A stretch of 64,000 bases of DNA from the NCBI RefSeq assembly GCF_000152825.2, contig NC_014414.1, positions 2,294,001 through 2,358,000 of the forward strand, given 5' to 3'. The DNA comes from Parvularcula bermudensis HTCC2503 (GTDB lineage: Bacteria > Pseudomonadota > Alphaproteobacteria > Caulobacterales > Parvularculaceae). Below the pieces are notes generated by a model. The model did not search any database. It saw nothing but the letters and a program-made list of their open reading frames with translations, and was not told the DNA's origin. Positions 9,485 through 17,439 of this stretch are shown here, piece by piece (the first letter of the stretch is position 1; each line of letters starts with the position of its first letter). The translations under genes were made by a program, and so were the position numbers.

Positions 9485-10341
9485 TGACGCTCTCCCTGCT
9501 GGTCGAGGGAAGCGAGGGTCTCAATTGCGCGAAACGTATGTTCGCCGCCGCAGGTAAAGAGTGAACCGTCAACATCATAGGTTGGAACATGATCGAGCAA
9601 AGCCTGAACATGGGGGTGGCGGGCGGCGCTCCAGCGACCCGGTCGATCATCGGCAGGACCAAATCGAGGGACGACGATCAAATCGGGCTTCTCCAGGACC
9701 AATCGCTCCAAAGGTACCGCCTGCCACCCTGGCCTTGTCTGATAATTCCGATACCCTGCCCTTGTGATCACATCGTCCACCAGCGTCCCGGGTCCCGCGA
9801 CCACCCCCCCGGCGGTGAGATAAAGAAGACGCCGCCCTTCGGCCTGCGTTTCTGATTGCGGTGCCGACGCATGGCGATCCAATCCTCGGGACGCGATCCG
9901 GCTTGCGCGCCCATCAGCGCCCAGCGCCGACGCCAGCGCGTTCATCCCTTCAAGAACACTTGCCGTCTCCGTACCGCTCAATTGGGTCGTCCAGGGGATC
10001 GTCACCACATCGAGCCCCGCCGCCTCAAGCCGCGATAAAAGAGGGGGTCCGCCGCCATAGGACCGCACGATCAGCGCCGGCTTCAGGGCAATCAATTCCT
10101 CGGCGCTTGGCCTTATCTGCTGCAAGCCGTGGGCTTTTTCTCGCTCCGCGGAATAGCTCTTCCCCGCCTGGGGGGAGACGGCCAGAATATCCGAGCGATC
10201 CGCCAGCTGCAATAGATACTGGTCTGCACAAAGATCGATACTAACGAAACGACCCCCCTCCCCTCTATCGCTCTGCGGTGACGGCGCACACCCCAGAAGA
10301 AGGCCGATACAGCCCATCACTGCAGAACGTGTTGTTTTCAT
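9481..10341 (-). CDS. btuF: periplasmic cobalamin-binding lipoprotein (ABC substrate-binding)
   Basis: TroA-like (class III) substrate-binding protein of 286 residues. The N-terminus has a lipoprotein signal ending GLLLGC, giving lipidated Cys17. Family segments include RFVSIDLCADQYLL, RPSAEELIALKPALIV and a C-terminal half with RAGYRNYQTRPGWQAVPLE. The shape fits BtuF or siderophore-binding proteins. It starts 3 bases after the btuB stop and overlaps btuC. Confidence 0.85.
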   Translation of the reverse strand: MKTTRSAVMGCIGLLLGCAPSPQSDRGEGGRFVSIDLCADQYLLQLADRSDILAVSPQAGKSYSAEREKAHGLQQIRPSAEELIALKPALIVRSYGGGPPLLSRLEAAGLDVVTIPWTTQLSGTETASVLEGMNALASALGADGRASRIASRGLDRHASAPQSETQAEGRRLLYLTAGGVVAGPGTLVDDVITRAGYRNYQTRPGWQAVPLERLVLEKPDLIVVPRFGPADDRPGRWSAARHPHVQALLDHVPTYDVDGSLFTCGGEHTFRAIETLASLDQQGERQ

Positions 10342-10344
10342 GCC

Positions 10345-12189
10345 TCAATACTCAACCTTCACCCCGATGAAGCCTGAGCGGCCCGGTGTTCCGTAGCCGA
10401 GGACCTGCTGATATTCCTCATCGAACAGGTTCTCAATCCGGCTATAGAAGACCAGATCGTCCGTGAGCGCATAGGTTGCGGTGACATCGACCCGGGTCCA
10501 TGCGGGCAGGTCCTCACCGCTTACGGTCTGCTCCTCGCCATTATAGCGGACGAACAGCGCGCCGGAGAGGCGGCCTGTCCCCTCCCCTATCAAGGCCAAA
10601 TCGCCGCTATGGCGGGGGAGGCGAATAAGAAGATCGCCTGCCTCATCCTCCGTGTCCAAAAAGGTATAGGCCCCGTCGACGGTAAGCCAGGGGAGCGGAA
10701 CGAGACGGACCGCTGCCTCCCCCCCCACTGTCTCGACGTGATCAATATTCACATAGCCATCGGTGAAGGTGAAATCGATCAGATCGTCAAAGGACTGCTG
10801 AAATACGGTCATCGAAAGGGTGGCAGGAAAATATGCCGGATCCCAATCAAAGCCGAGTTCAGTGCCCTCGGCCCGCTCAGCCCGCAGCTCGTCATTCGGC
10901 TCTGTCAGGCCGCAAAAAGTACAAACATAGGTGGTTTGGAACACAGAGGGCGCTTTGATCCCCTCCCCCCAATTTCCCCTTAAGGTCAGGGCGTCCGTCA
11001 CATCATAGGCTGCCGCGATCCGCGTGGTTGTTTCCGATCCAAATCGGGAATCATCATCAATCCGTCCCCCGATGGTGAGGGTGAGGCGATCGCTTGCGCG
11101 AAATTCGTGCAGCAGAAAAAGACTGTCGGTGGTGGCGTCCTCGGTCTCGACTGACGTTTTCTCCTGCTCAACGCCTAGGGCGATACGATTGCGCTGCCCC
11201 AGCTTCCCCTTTCCCAGGTAACGATAGAGCTGTCGCTCTCCCTCCGTAGAGAAACTGAGTTGCCCGCCTGAAAAGCTATCCCTCGAAAGGCGCCAAGTGC
11301 CGAGGGTGAATTCGTGGGCGAAGAGGTGGCCGTCCCCGCCGAGATTGAGACGCACCTGTCCCCCCTGCTCCGCGGCTTCATCATAGTCGTCGCCGTCGGC
11401 GACGCTTCCCACCGCGCTGGCGTCGAAACGGTCGAGATCGGTTCTCGCCTCGCTGCCGAAAAAGCTACCCGTTAGAGTGGCATGGGCACCGAGATCCACA
11501 TCGCCCTTGATCAGCCATTGGGCGCGATGGAATCCGTCCGATTCCTCATTTCCCGCGGCTTCATCGGCCTTGGAAATGCCGTCTGTCGTCAGCGCATTGC
11601 CGATGAGGGCAAGGCCGCCCGATGAGCCGCCGAGCTCAAGATCGACCATGCCGGAGCGGGTGGCAAAAGAGCCAAGTTCCGCCCCGACCGTGCCCGAGAT
11701 CCCCTCACGCCGAGGCGTGACCGTGTTGACCAAAACAACACCGCCAATCGCATCGGCCCCCCAAAGGACCGATTGCGGCCCTTTGAGCACTTCGACCGTC
11801 TTGATCCCCGCCGTGCCCAAGCGGCTGAAATCATACCCCCCGGCGGGCGCTGCCGTATCGTTCACAGGAAGACCGTCGATCACCAACAATGTCTGGGCCG
11901 AAGCGGCCCCGCGTAGGCGAACGCTGGCTGTGCCGCCAAAGGCGCCGTTTGTGTTCACGGTGACCCCCGGCTGGGCCGCCAGGGCCTCGACCAGAAAAGG
12001 CGATTGCCGCCTTTCAAGATCGGTCCGATCAAGGACGGATATCGCGGTCCCGGTCTCGGCCAGAGATTGCGGCAGCCGCGTTCCGTCAACGATAATGATG
12101 TCTTCTTCGGCCTGGTCGCGGCCATCCCCCTGCGGTTGATTCCCAACCACGGCCAAGGCCCCGCTCAACGCCCACGCGCTCAATCCCAT
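10345..12189 (-). CDS. btuB: BtuB-like TonB-dependent vitamin B12 receptor
   Basis: Outer-membrane receptor of 614 residues. Start at 12189 is supported by GGAGAG five bases upstream and gives a signal-like N-terminus (MGLSAWALSGALAVVG); the in-frame ATG at 12213 has no such site. TonB box region EEDIIIVDGTRLPQSL, plug motifs LLVIDGLPVND and VEVLKGPQSVLWGADAIGG, and a barrel ending in GYGTPGRSGFIGVKVEY. Size, terminal residues and the cobalamin riboswitch about 160 bases upstream identify it as BtuB. First gene of btuBFCD. Confidence 0.92.
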   Translation of the reverse strand: MGLSAWALSGALAVVGNQPQGDGRDQAEEDIIIVDGTRLPQSLAETGTAISVLDRTDLERRQSPFLVEALAAQPGVTVNTNGAFGGTASVRLRGAASAQTLLVIDGLPVNDTAAPAGGYDFSRLGTAGIKTVEVLKGPQSVLWGADAIGGVVLVNTVTPRREGISGTVGAELGSFATRSGMVDLELGGSSGGLALIGNALTTDGISKADEAAGNEESDGFHRAQWLIKGDVDLGAHATLTGSFFGSEARTDLDRFDASAVGSVADGDDYDEAAEQGGQVRLNLGGDGHLFAHEFTLGTWRLSRDSFSGGQLSFSTEGERQLYRYLGKGKLGQRNRIALGVEQEKTSVETEDATTDSLFLLHEFRASDRLTLTIGGRIDDDSRFGSETTTRIAAAYDVTDALTLRGNWGEGIKAPSVFQTTYVCTFCGLTEPNDELRAERAEGTELGFDWDPAYFPATLSMTVFQQSFDDLIDFTFTDGYVNIDHVETVGGEAAVRLVPLPWLTVDGAYTFLDTEDEAGDLLIRLPRHSGDLALIGEGTGRLSGALFVRYNGEEQTVSGEDLPAWTRVDVTATYALTDDLVFYSRIENLFDEEYQQVLGYGTPGRSGFIGVKVEY

Positions 12190-12349
12190 TCTATCTCTCC
12201 GTGGTCCCCCCACCCGTGATGGGACCGATGATCACGACAATCGATCGAACGGATCACCGTACGGGCGATCGATCAGCTTGCCGTTACTGAGGAGAGGCGA
12301 GGCCTTCCCGCCCGCGATAAGGGCTATTCCCGGCCCCCGGACGAACGAC

Positions 12350-12560
12350 GCGATGGCAGGTCTCCTGGCTCACCGATCATCGCTTCCAACCCCCTTCCCG
12401 GAGTTTCCTCCAGTGGTGTATCGGTTGTCAGCTCCTGGCTCACAGTTGCGGGTACAGCCCCGGATTGCCACCGGGTTCCCTCTTCGCCGTGATCTCTCAC
12501 GGAACCATCTCTTCGCTGAATGGCCAAACGCACCGGCAAAGTCAAACGGCACCCCCACAG
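12350..12560 (-). promoter_or_regulatory. cobalamin riboswitch
   Basis: On the minus strand the conserved core is present in order: GGGAACCCGGTGGCAATCCG (from 12480), GCTGTACCCGCAACTGTGA (12458-12440), a CCACTGG...CTCCGGGAAGG P6-type region, and the B12 box GAGCCAGGAGACCTGCCAT (12371-12353). These match the cobalamin riboswitch consensus. The 5' limit is approximate. It precedes btuB, so excess adenosylcobalamin should repress the uptake operon. The about 160 bases between the B12 box and btuB would form the expression platform; I cannot assign its pairing with confidence. Confidence 0.93.
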
Positions 12561-12704
12561 GAGAGTATGGGTATTGCGCCGCTGCGGACTGTCCTTGTGC
12601 GCCCCCTCACGAGGCCATCTCCAACGCATCCAGGCGGACCCGCCCTAGCGTAAAGCGGCAAAGACCGCACGGTCCCTAGGCAGGCGCGGGATGACGATCC
12701 CCTG

Positions 12705-13121
12705 ATGGGACGGTTTTTGTCGACCGATCCGGTCGGATTTTCCCCCGCCCGACCTGACATGGTCAACCGCTACGCCTATGCCGCAAACGATCCGGTGAAT
12801 ATGTTGGATCCGACGGGGATGTGTTCGGAGAGCAGTTCAAGCTCGGAAAAGTTTTGCTATCTCGAGGATACGATCAAGAGTTTTCTTGAACCAATCGTCG
12901 AAACAGCAATGAACTTTGCCGGGGTCGATGTGACCCCCGAGTTTTATCCGCTTGGGGATAGAGTCGGTGGTTGGGTTTTGCCCGTGTGGGCGGTGGATGC
13001 AACGGCCATCAGCACGGAGGCTCAGGCGGTGATGGCCGTTGCGGGTGCAGGGATGCGGCATAGACCGCCGGGGATTGGTAGCCGATGGCCGAATGAGGCC
13101 GCTCGGTGTTGTGGTCGTTGA
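12705..13121 (+). pseudogene. Rhs-repeat core C-terminal remnant
   Basis: MGRFLSTDPVGF and NRYAYAANDPVNMLDPTG are the hallmark end of the Rhs/YD-repeat core domain, just before the variable C-terminal tip. The homology continues upstream of the ATG as a decayed ARxxDPLMGRF (from about 12681), but the rest of the large Rhs protein is absent. After the core end the frame encodes a short variable tail (CSESSSSSEKF...), then runs into sequence that is the antisense of a transposase tail, where it stops. It is a truncated relic, not a working toxin gene. Confidence 0.7.
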
Positions 13122-13167
13122 AGTGTCCGTATGGCGTGGTCTTGCTCAGTTCGCTGACGTCGATCAT
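13009..13167 (-). pseudogene. chimeric small ORF ending in an IS3-type transposase C-terminus
   Basis: A 52-codon frame whose ATG overlaps the upstream HTH gene's stop (ATGA). Its first dozen residues (MIDVSELSKTTPYG) look like the start of the element's next gene. The following HFNDHNTERPHSAIGYQSP matches the usual C-terminal end of IS3-family OrfB transposases (the NxxRPHSALGYxxP region). The best reading is that a deletion or insertion joined the start of an island gene to the last about 35 codons of a transposase. The transposase catalytic DDE residues are absent. Confidence 0.55.
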
Positions 13168-13358
13168 CGCAGCGCCTCCACCTTGGTCTCCTCCAAATAG
13201 GCATGCAGGTCGTTGAGGCTGTAGCGTACGAGCGCGCCGATCTTCGAGTATCTGGGCCCGCCGTTACGGTGATGCCGGTGCCACTCTAGCTTCTGCCTCG
13301 AGCAGCCGAAGTAGGTCGCAGCCTCGCGTGTGGTGAGCAGCTCTCTGTTCGGCGCCAT
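13164..13358 (-). CDS. AlpA/excisionase-type helix-turn-helix protein
   Basis: 64 residues: a winged-helix DNA-binding domain with LTTREAATYFGCSRQKLE and the wing GPRYSKIGALVRYSLNDLHA, followed by YLEETK. Such proteins act as excisionases or activators of integrase genes in integrated elements. It lies on the same strand as the integrase 1.2 kb away. A 17-base element shared with the integrase leader sits 21 bases upstream of its ATG, suggesting a common operator or arm site. Its stop overlaps the start of the chimeric ORF. Confidence 0.75.
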   Translation of the reverse strand: MAPNRELLTTREAATYFGCSRQKLEWHRHHRNGGPRYSKIGALVRYSLNDLHAYLEETKVEALR

Positions 13359-13378
13359 GGACGCTCCTTGTACACCAC

Positions 13379-13395
13379 TTAGGAACGGTTAGGAT
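13379..13395. repeat. 17-bp element, copy 1 (upstream of the excisionase-like gene)
   Basis: TTAGGAACGGTTAGGAT, itself two TTAGGA half-units. It differs by one base from the copy at 15806-15822 and lies in the same orientation relative to its downstream minus-strand gene. Candidate recombinase/excisionase arm site or operator. Confidence 0.55.
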
Positions 13396-13539
13396 ACGCT
13401 GAAAAACCAAGAGAACTAACCAGCAAAGTGTTACACATTGAAAGGCGAAAAAAAATGTTCAGCGTTTTCAGTAATTTGATAAGGGACTTTTCTTCCGAGA
13501 GTTTCTGCGCAATGATCGGCAGAGGCAAGCGAGGAAGCC

Positions 13540-14169
13540 ATGACATTTATGCCATCGATCCAAAGCCAGAAGTTTTATCGCGTGCCATATCACGTCATCC
13601 AAAGAGGTCTCGAAGCTGGCGGCTTTGACTTCAACGAGGACGGGTACTCCAATTTTAAAGTGTCATTGAACGGTCAATTAGATAAGCCGATGCCGAGCTA
13701 CAAGTCGCTTGGCGCAATGGTTCGCCGACACGACTACAATAAACTCAACACGTTGAGACCCCTGATCGCGGGGTTGAACTCGATCGATGCAAATAATCTC
13801 GATCCGGAGAGTGCGATTGTTGAGTTCTCGTATTGGATCGAGAACTATGAGGGAGCGCTGCGAACCACTGGTGAAATAGTTAAAAGGCGAGGTCTAACTC
13901 GGCTCAGCAAACCCCGGGATGGGCGCGTCAAGCACGCCATGGCTTACATTGAACAGGAGACCGGTATCACGAGGCAGTTCCAAAATGAGCTGTTGAAGCG
14001 TCGTCGAACTTCGCATGCCATCTGCGACAAAATTAACGCATGCATTCGCGATTTGACGGGATTTTCCGTGCACGTAACTCAAATCGGCGCCGGATCCTCG
14101 ACCGATCAAGGGCCGGTAGCGCCCACTGTTGCTCAGCAAACTCTGCAATTGGAACTCGATCTGTACTAG
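13540..14169 (+). CDS. hypothetical protein of the integrated element
   Basis: 209 residues, not recognised. GAGGAAG lies just before the ATG. The protein has no signal or membrane segment, contains a basic region (RRGLTRLSKPRDGRVKHAM, LLKRRRTSHAICDK) and ends in QLELDLY. Base composition is visibly more AT-rich than the chromosome, which suggests acquired DNA. It is opposite in direction to the integrase and the HTH gene. An overlapping 66-codon frame starting at 13428 is less convincing. Confidence 0.5.
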   Translation: MTFMPSIQSQKFYRVPYHVIQRGLEAGGFDFNEDGYSNFKVSLNGQLDKPMPSYKSLGAMVRRHDYNKLNTLRPLIAGLNSIDANNLDPESAIVEFSYWIENYEGALRTTGEIVKRRGLTRLSKPRDGRVKHAMAYIEQETGITRQFQNELLKRRRTSHAICDKINACIRDLTGFSVHVTQIGAGSSTDQGPVAPTVAQQTLQLELDLY

Positions 14170-14585
14170 GAAAAGCTCATCCCACAGAAAGATTTGCGAT
14201 TCCAATCGACTAGATGGTTAACGAAATTCTGAGACCTTCCAGGTCCCGACGAATGTATCCCACAAATTCCCTATAAAATTGTCAGCATAACGGCTTGTGT
14301 CTTCTCGGATAAGTAGCTCGGAGAAGATAAATTGGTCGGAATCTGGGAATGGCTACAGCCTTGGTTTGTTAATCTTGGAGACAAGCTCGGGTCGATCAGC
14401 TTGAGTTCGCTTGTGACATGTTTTTTTGCCCTGGAAGCGCTCTTAAGTCTTTTGGACCGGCTTCCAAGAAAAGGCGCGGAAAAGCTTGCTGACAAACCAT
14501 CCGAGAATAGGGGCTGGGCCTCGGGTTGTAGAGTGGCAATCTATGTTGTGGTGGTGACGGGCGTTATGGCCAAGCGCTCGTTGGT
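14170..14585. other. AT-rich gap in the element without a convincing gene
   Basis: About 416 bases between the orphan gene and the integrase stop. A TTG-initiated frame (14332-14589, plus strand) could encode 85 residues with two hydrophobic stretches (SLSSLVTCFFALEALLSLL and VAIYVVVVTGVM), but it lacks a clear ribosome-binding site and overlaps the integrase end. I treat it as probable non-coding or decayed DNA. Confidence 0.4.
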
Positions 14586-15758
14586 CTAAACTGAGATTTG
14601 TTCAGAAATCGCGACGGACCTGCCGCCAGCAGCTTTCCGAATGGTTGCTGCCACCTTCTCGACCTCGCCCCGCAGATACCCCGTAAGGTTCGCCCGCGTC
14701 ACGTAGCGCGAGCTGATGTCGTTGGTCTTATGGTTAAGGAGGATCATCGCCGTTTCGACCGAGACCCCTGCCTCGAGGGCGAGGGTCCTGTAGGTGTGGC
14801 GCATCATGTGCGGTGAGTACGGGAACTTCTCCGACCGCTTGAGCTGGTCGATGTAGCCGGTCCTGGTCCTGGCCGGGAAGACGAACTCGCTCTTACCACG
14901 GAGCACACCCAAGTCCTCGATCAGCGACCAGGGGATCGGCACGCGGAAAGCGCGCTCCTCTCCGCCCTTCGGCGAGGGCACCAGCAGGACGCCCTGGTCG
15001 TCGAGGTTCGCCCACCGCATCGACCGCGCCTCGTTCGACCGCAGGCCCGTCATGAGCATGGTTTGCCAGCAGAGGCGCTTCTTCACCTTCTCCATCGCGT
15101 CGAGCCGCGCCCAGAGGGTCGGCATCCCCTCCAGCGGTACGGCCCAGTCCCGCGTCCTGTCCTTCGCAAAGCGGACGCCGCGCGTGACGGGGTTCGGCGG
15201 CAGGTCGTACACCCGCGCCACGTCGTTGAGCAAGAGGCGGGCGAGCCGCAGAGCGCCGTTGGCGGTGGCGGGGCCGCGCTTCTCCGCCAGCTCCTCGTGT
15301 AGCTTCGCGCAGGTCTGCCGGTCGAGCAGGTGCATAGGCAGGTCGCCGATCTTGGCCAGGGGCGCCTTCGGTCCCACCGTTAGGCTCTTGTACGACTGGT
15401 GCGTCTTGGGCCGCAGGTCGTCGCCGCGCGCCTTCAAATACTTCTCCAGCGCCTGGCGCAAGGTGGGGATGCCGTCCTTTCGTAGCCTCGGGTCCTCACC
15501 ACGCCGAGCCATGACGTTGGCCTCGATGGCCTGCTGCCGGGCGGTCCTCAGGCTGACCTCGTTCGCCCGGCCGATCATCAGGGAGACCGCTCGGCCCGTT
15601 CCGTCGTTGACGCTGGTCACGAGCTTGTAGCTGCTCGACCGCTTTCCGATGACGAGCCGCAGACCACGCACCTCCGTGTCGTAGAGCTGCGTGCCCGCCG
15701 GGTGTTCGTCCCTGGCCCTGTCCACCAGGCCCTGTGTAAATTTCGTCGCCACGTCCAA
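14586..15758 (-). CDS. tyrosine-type site-specific integrase
   Basis: 390-residue phage/island integrase. The N-terminal part is the DUF4102-like arm-binding region (RGLRLVIGKRSSSYKL... LRTARQQAIEANVMA), then a SAM-like core-binding domain (about 95-190), then the catalytic domain with Arg in MTGLRSNEARS, HxxR in PHMMRHTYR, LLNHK and the Tyr in SSRYVTRA. All catalytic residues are present. It starts 168 bases from the 3' end of tRNA-Thr, the usual place for an integrase at a tRNA insertion site. Upstream lies the second 17-bp element. Confidence 0.93.
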   Translation of the reverse strand: MDVATKFTQGLVDRARDEHPAGTQLYDTEVRGLRLVIGKRSSSYKLVTSVNDGTGRAVSLMIGRANEVSLRTARQQAIEANVMARRGEDPRLRKDGIPTLRQALEKYLKARGDDLRPKTHQSYKSLTVGPKAPLAKIGDLPMHLLDRQTCAKLHEELAEKRGPATANGALRLARLLLNDVARVYDLPPNPVTRGVRFAKDRTRDWAVPLEGMPTLWARLDAMEKVKKRLCWQTMLMTGLRSNEARSMRWANLDDQGVLLVPSPKGGEERAFRVPIPWSLIEDLGVLRGKSEFVFPARTRTGYIDQLKRSEKFPYSPHMMRHTYRTLALEAGVSVETAMILLNHKTNDISSRYVTRANLTGYLRGEVEKVAATIRKAAGGRSVAISEQISV

Positions 15759-15805
15759 ATCCTCCTTCTCAGACCTAAAATCGGCCTGAGACGCATCAGG
15801 AGCCG

Positions 15806-15822
15806 TTAGGATCGGTTAGGAT
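15806..15822. repeat. 17-bp element, copy 2 (upstream of the integrase)
   Basis: TTAGGATCGGTTAGGAT, 16 of 17 bases identical to the copy at 13379-13395. It lies 48 bases upstream of the integrase ATG. Confidence 0.55.
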
Positions 15823-15925
15823 TATGCCGTGGACGGAGCGCTGGAGATGCGGCTAAATGGAGGGGCGCCGGCGAATCATGGGCACAGCATGTTGTGCCTA
15901 CTGGCTCGAATGGCGCTGATTTTTG

Positions 15926-16001
15926 TGGTGCCCCCAGTCCGACTCGAACGAACGACCTACTGATTACAAATCAGTTGCTCTACCAGCTGAGCTATAGGGG
16001 C
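15926..16001 (-). tRNA. tRNA-Thr (anticodon TGT)
   Basis: Minus-strand cloverleaf of 76 bases with encoded CCA. The acceptor GCCCCTA pairs with TGGGGGC (one G-T pair), the D-arm is AGCTCAGCTGGTAGAGC, the anticodon stem-loop is CTGATTTGTAATCAG with anticodon TGT, and the T-loop is GTTCGAGTC. Its 3' end points at the integrase gene, making it the probable chromosomal attachment target. Confidence 0.96.
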
Positions 16002-16125
16002 CAGGACTTGGCGGTATGCCGAAGCGCGACACCGGTCAAGCCGCGGATTCTATCGAAAAATGGTTGCGAGGTCATCGCCTTTTGTCTATCCCGCGCCCTC
16101 CCCAAGGCCCGGACGGGCCACTGAT

Positions 16126-16209
16126 GGAGGGGTGGGTGAGTGGTTAATACCACCAGACTGTAAATCTGGCGCTTCGGCTACGCTGGTTCGAATCCAGCCC
16201 CCTCCACCA
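16126..16209 (+). tRNA. tRNA-Tyr (anticodon GTA)
   Basis: 84-base class II tRNA with encoded CCA. Acceptor GGAGGGG/CCCCTCC, anticodon arm CCAGACTGTAAATCTGG with anticodon GTA, long variable arm GCGCTTCGGCTACGC, and T-loop GGTTCGAATCC. Divergent from tRNA-Thr. Confidence 0.97.
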
Positions 16210-16290
16210 TTTTGTTTGCGCACCCGCTTCTCTGCTTGAGCGCGGTTCCACCATTTCTATTTTCGCACCCGCTTCGCTGCTTGAGCGATT
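16204..16290 (+). repeat. imperfect tandem duplication starting at the tRNA-Tyr 3' end
   Basis: Two adjacent copies of about 44 bases, at 16204-16247 and 16248-16290. Each begins CCACCATTT and contains CGCACCCGCTTC(T/G)CTGCTTGAGCG. The first copy starts within the tRNA CCA end, so the tRNA terminus itself has been duplicated. Confidence 0.6.
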
Positions 16291-16406
16291 TTTCCATATC
16301 TCACGGCGCGCAGCGCCTCCGATGGGGCGGACTTCGTCCGGGCCGCCGTCGCGGCCTTGTTCCGGGGTCGATCGTTGATCGAACACCTCCAGCATTCTTG
16401 CTTGCG

Positions 16407-16525
16407 CTACCGCTTCGCTGCTTGAGGCGCTCTCTGGCCTACCGCTTCGCTGCTTGAGGCACTCTCTGGCCTACCGCTTCGCTGCTTGAGGCACTCTCTG
16501 GCCTATCGCTTCGCTATATGAGGCC
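16407..16525 (+). repeat. 32-bp tandem repeat (3 copies plus a degenerate fourth)
   Basis: Units at 16407-16438, 16439-16470 and 16471-16502 are identical except for one G/A change; a diverged partial unit follows. The unit core ACCGCTTCGCTGCTTGAGG is the same motif as in the duplications nearer tRNA-Tyr. The whole stretch 16210-16560 (351 bases) holds no gene I can support. Confidence 0.75.
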
Positions 16526-16560
16526 GGTTCCGGCTAGAGGGCGCTCCCCTCACCTCCCCA

Positions 16561-17439
16561 TCAAGGCGCCGGTAACCAGCAAGTGCCGCAAGCCGCGATG
16601 ATTTGCGCGCGGACCCGCTGCTGTAAATGCGCCCCCAGCGCTGAAGCGGCGAAGTGCCGGTCGTCAAGCTGGGCGCAGGGGACGATTCCGCGAACCGCAT
16701 TCGTCAAAAAGAGAGCCGATGCCTTGGCGAGCAGGTCTGCGGTGATAAGATCCTCCCGCACCTCCCGCCCCTCCGCCGCCGCCATCGCCATCAGCCGGGC
16801 CCGCATGGTGCCAGCAAGAGCCCCGGTCGAGAGCGGCGGGGTGATAAGCGTTTCGTCAATCAGGACAAAGATATTCGCGATGGTCGCACAGGCAACGCTC
16901 GTGCCCTGCCAGTCAAGCAGGAGAGCCTCGTTCCGCCCCGCGGTCTCCGCCTCATCCGTTGCGAGAATGGCCCCCAAATATTGCGCACATTTGAGATGGG
17001 GGCTGAGGGTCTCAGGATGGGGTCGCCGCCGCTTTGTCGTGACGGCTGTTCGCGGCTGCCTCAACGCTTCGGCACCGGGAGCCGCGCCGACCAGCACCGC
17101 GACAAGTGGTTGATCGAGCCCGCGGGACGATAATCCGCGCACCCCCGTGCCGCGCGACACGGTGAGCCGAAGAACGCCCCCCGACGTCAGATCATTATGC
17201 TGCAAGGCGGCTGCGAGGCTTCGCTCCGCCCGCGCCAAAACGAGGGACGGGGCCACCCCCATGACCTTCAGCCCGCGAGTCAACCGATCCAAATGATCGT
17301 CAAGACCGAATGGGACGCCCCCGTGAACCGCAATCGTTTCGAAAAGACCGTCACCGTAAAGGAAGCTCCGATCACGGAGCGGCAATACCCGCGCATCCCC
17401 CTTAACGGGCGCGCCGTCGATGATATCCACAAGTTCCAT
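16561..17439 (-). CDS. pabC: aminodeoxychorismate lyase
   Basis: PLP fold-type IV enzyme of 292 residues that converts 4-amino-4-deoxychorismate to p-aminobenzoate plus pyruvate for folate synthesis. Start 17439 is chosen because its A is shared with the pabB stop (TAATG) and the protein then opens with the family N-terminus MELVDIIDG, LPLRDRSFLYGDGLFETI. The PLP-lysine region is SPHLKCAQYLGAILA; GRNEALLLDWQGTSVACATIANIFV follows the aminotransferase IV pattern. Branched-chain or D-amino-acid aminotransferases are relatives, but the coupling to pabB settles the role. Confidence 0.9.
   Translation of the reverse strand: MELVDIIDGAPVKGDARVLPLRDRSFLYGDGLFETIAVHGGVPFGLDDHLDRLTRGLKVMGVAPSLVLARAERSLAAALQHNDLTSGGVLRLTVSRGTGVRGLSSRGLDQPLVAVLVGAAPGAEALRQPRTAVTTKRRRPHPETLSPHLKCAQYLGAILATDEAETAGRNEALLLDWQGTSVACATIANIFVLIDETLITPPLSTGALAGTMRARLMAMAAAEGREVREDLITADLLAKASALFLTNAVRGIVPCAQLDDRHFAASALGAHLQQRVRAQIIAACGTCWLPAP

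Noticed and set aside
12690-13121. Active Rhs or polymorphic toxin with immunity gene
   Set aside because: Only the core end and a short tail remain, the upstream body is missing, and no small immunity-like gene follows.
13428-13628. 66-codon plus-strand frame upstream of the orphan island gene
   Set aside because: It overlaps the better 209-residue frame, has no recognisable features and no clear ribosome-binding site.
14332-14589. TTG-initiated 85-residue frame with two hydrophobic stretches
   Set aside because: No ribosome-binding site, rare start codon, overlap with the integrase end; composition alone can explain the hydrophobic stretches.
16407-16525. CRISPR-like appearance of the 32-bp repeats
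   Set aside because: The units are directly adjacent with no spacers, and no cas genes are in the window, so it is a plain tandem repeat.
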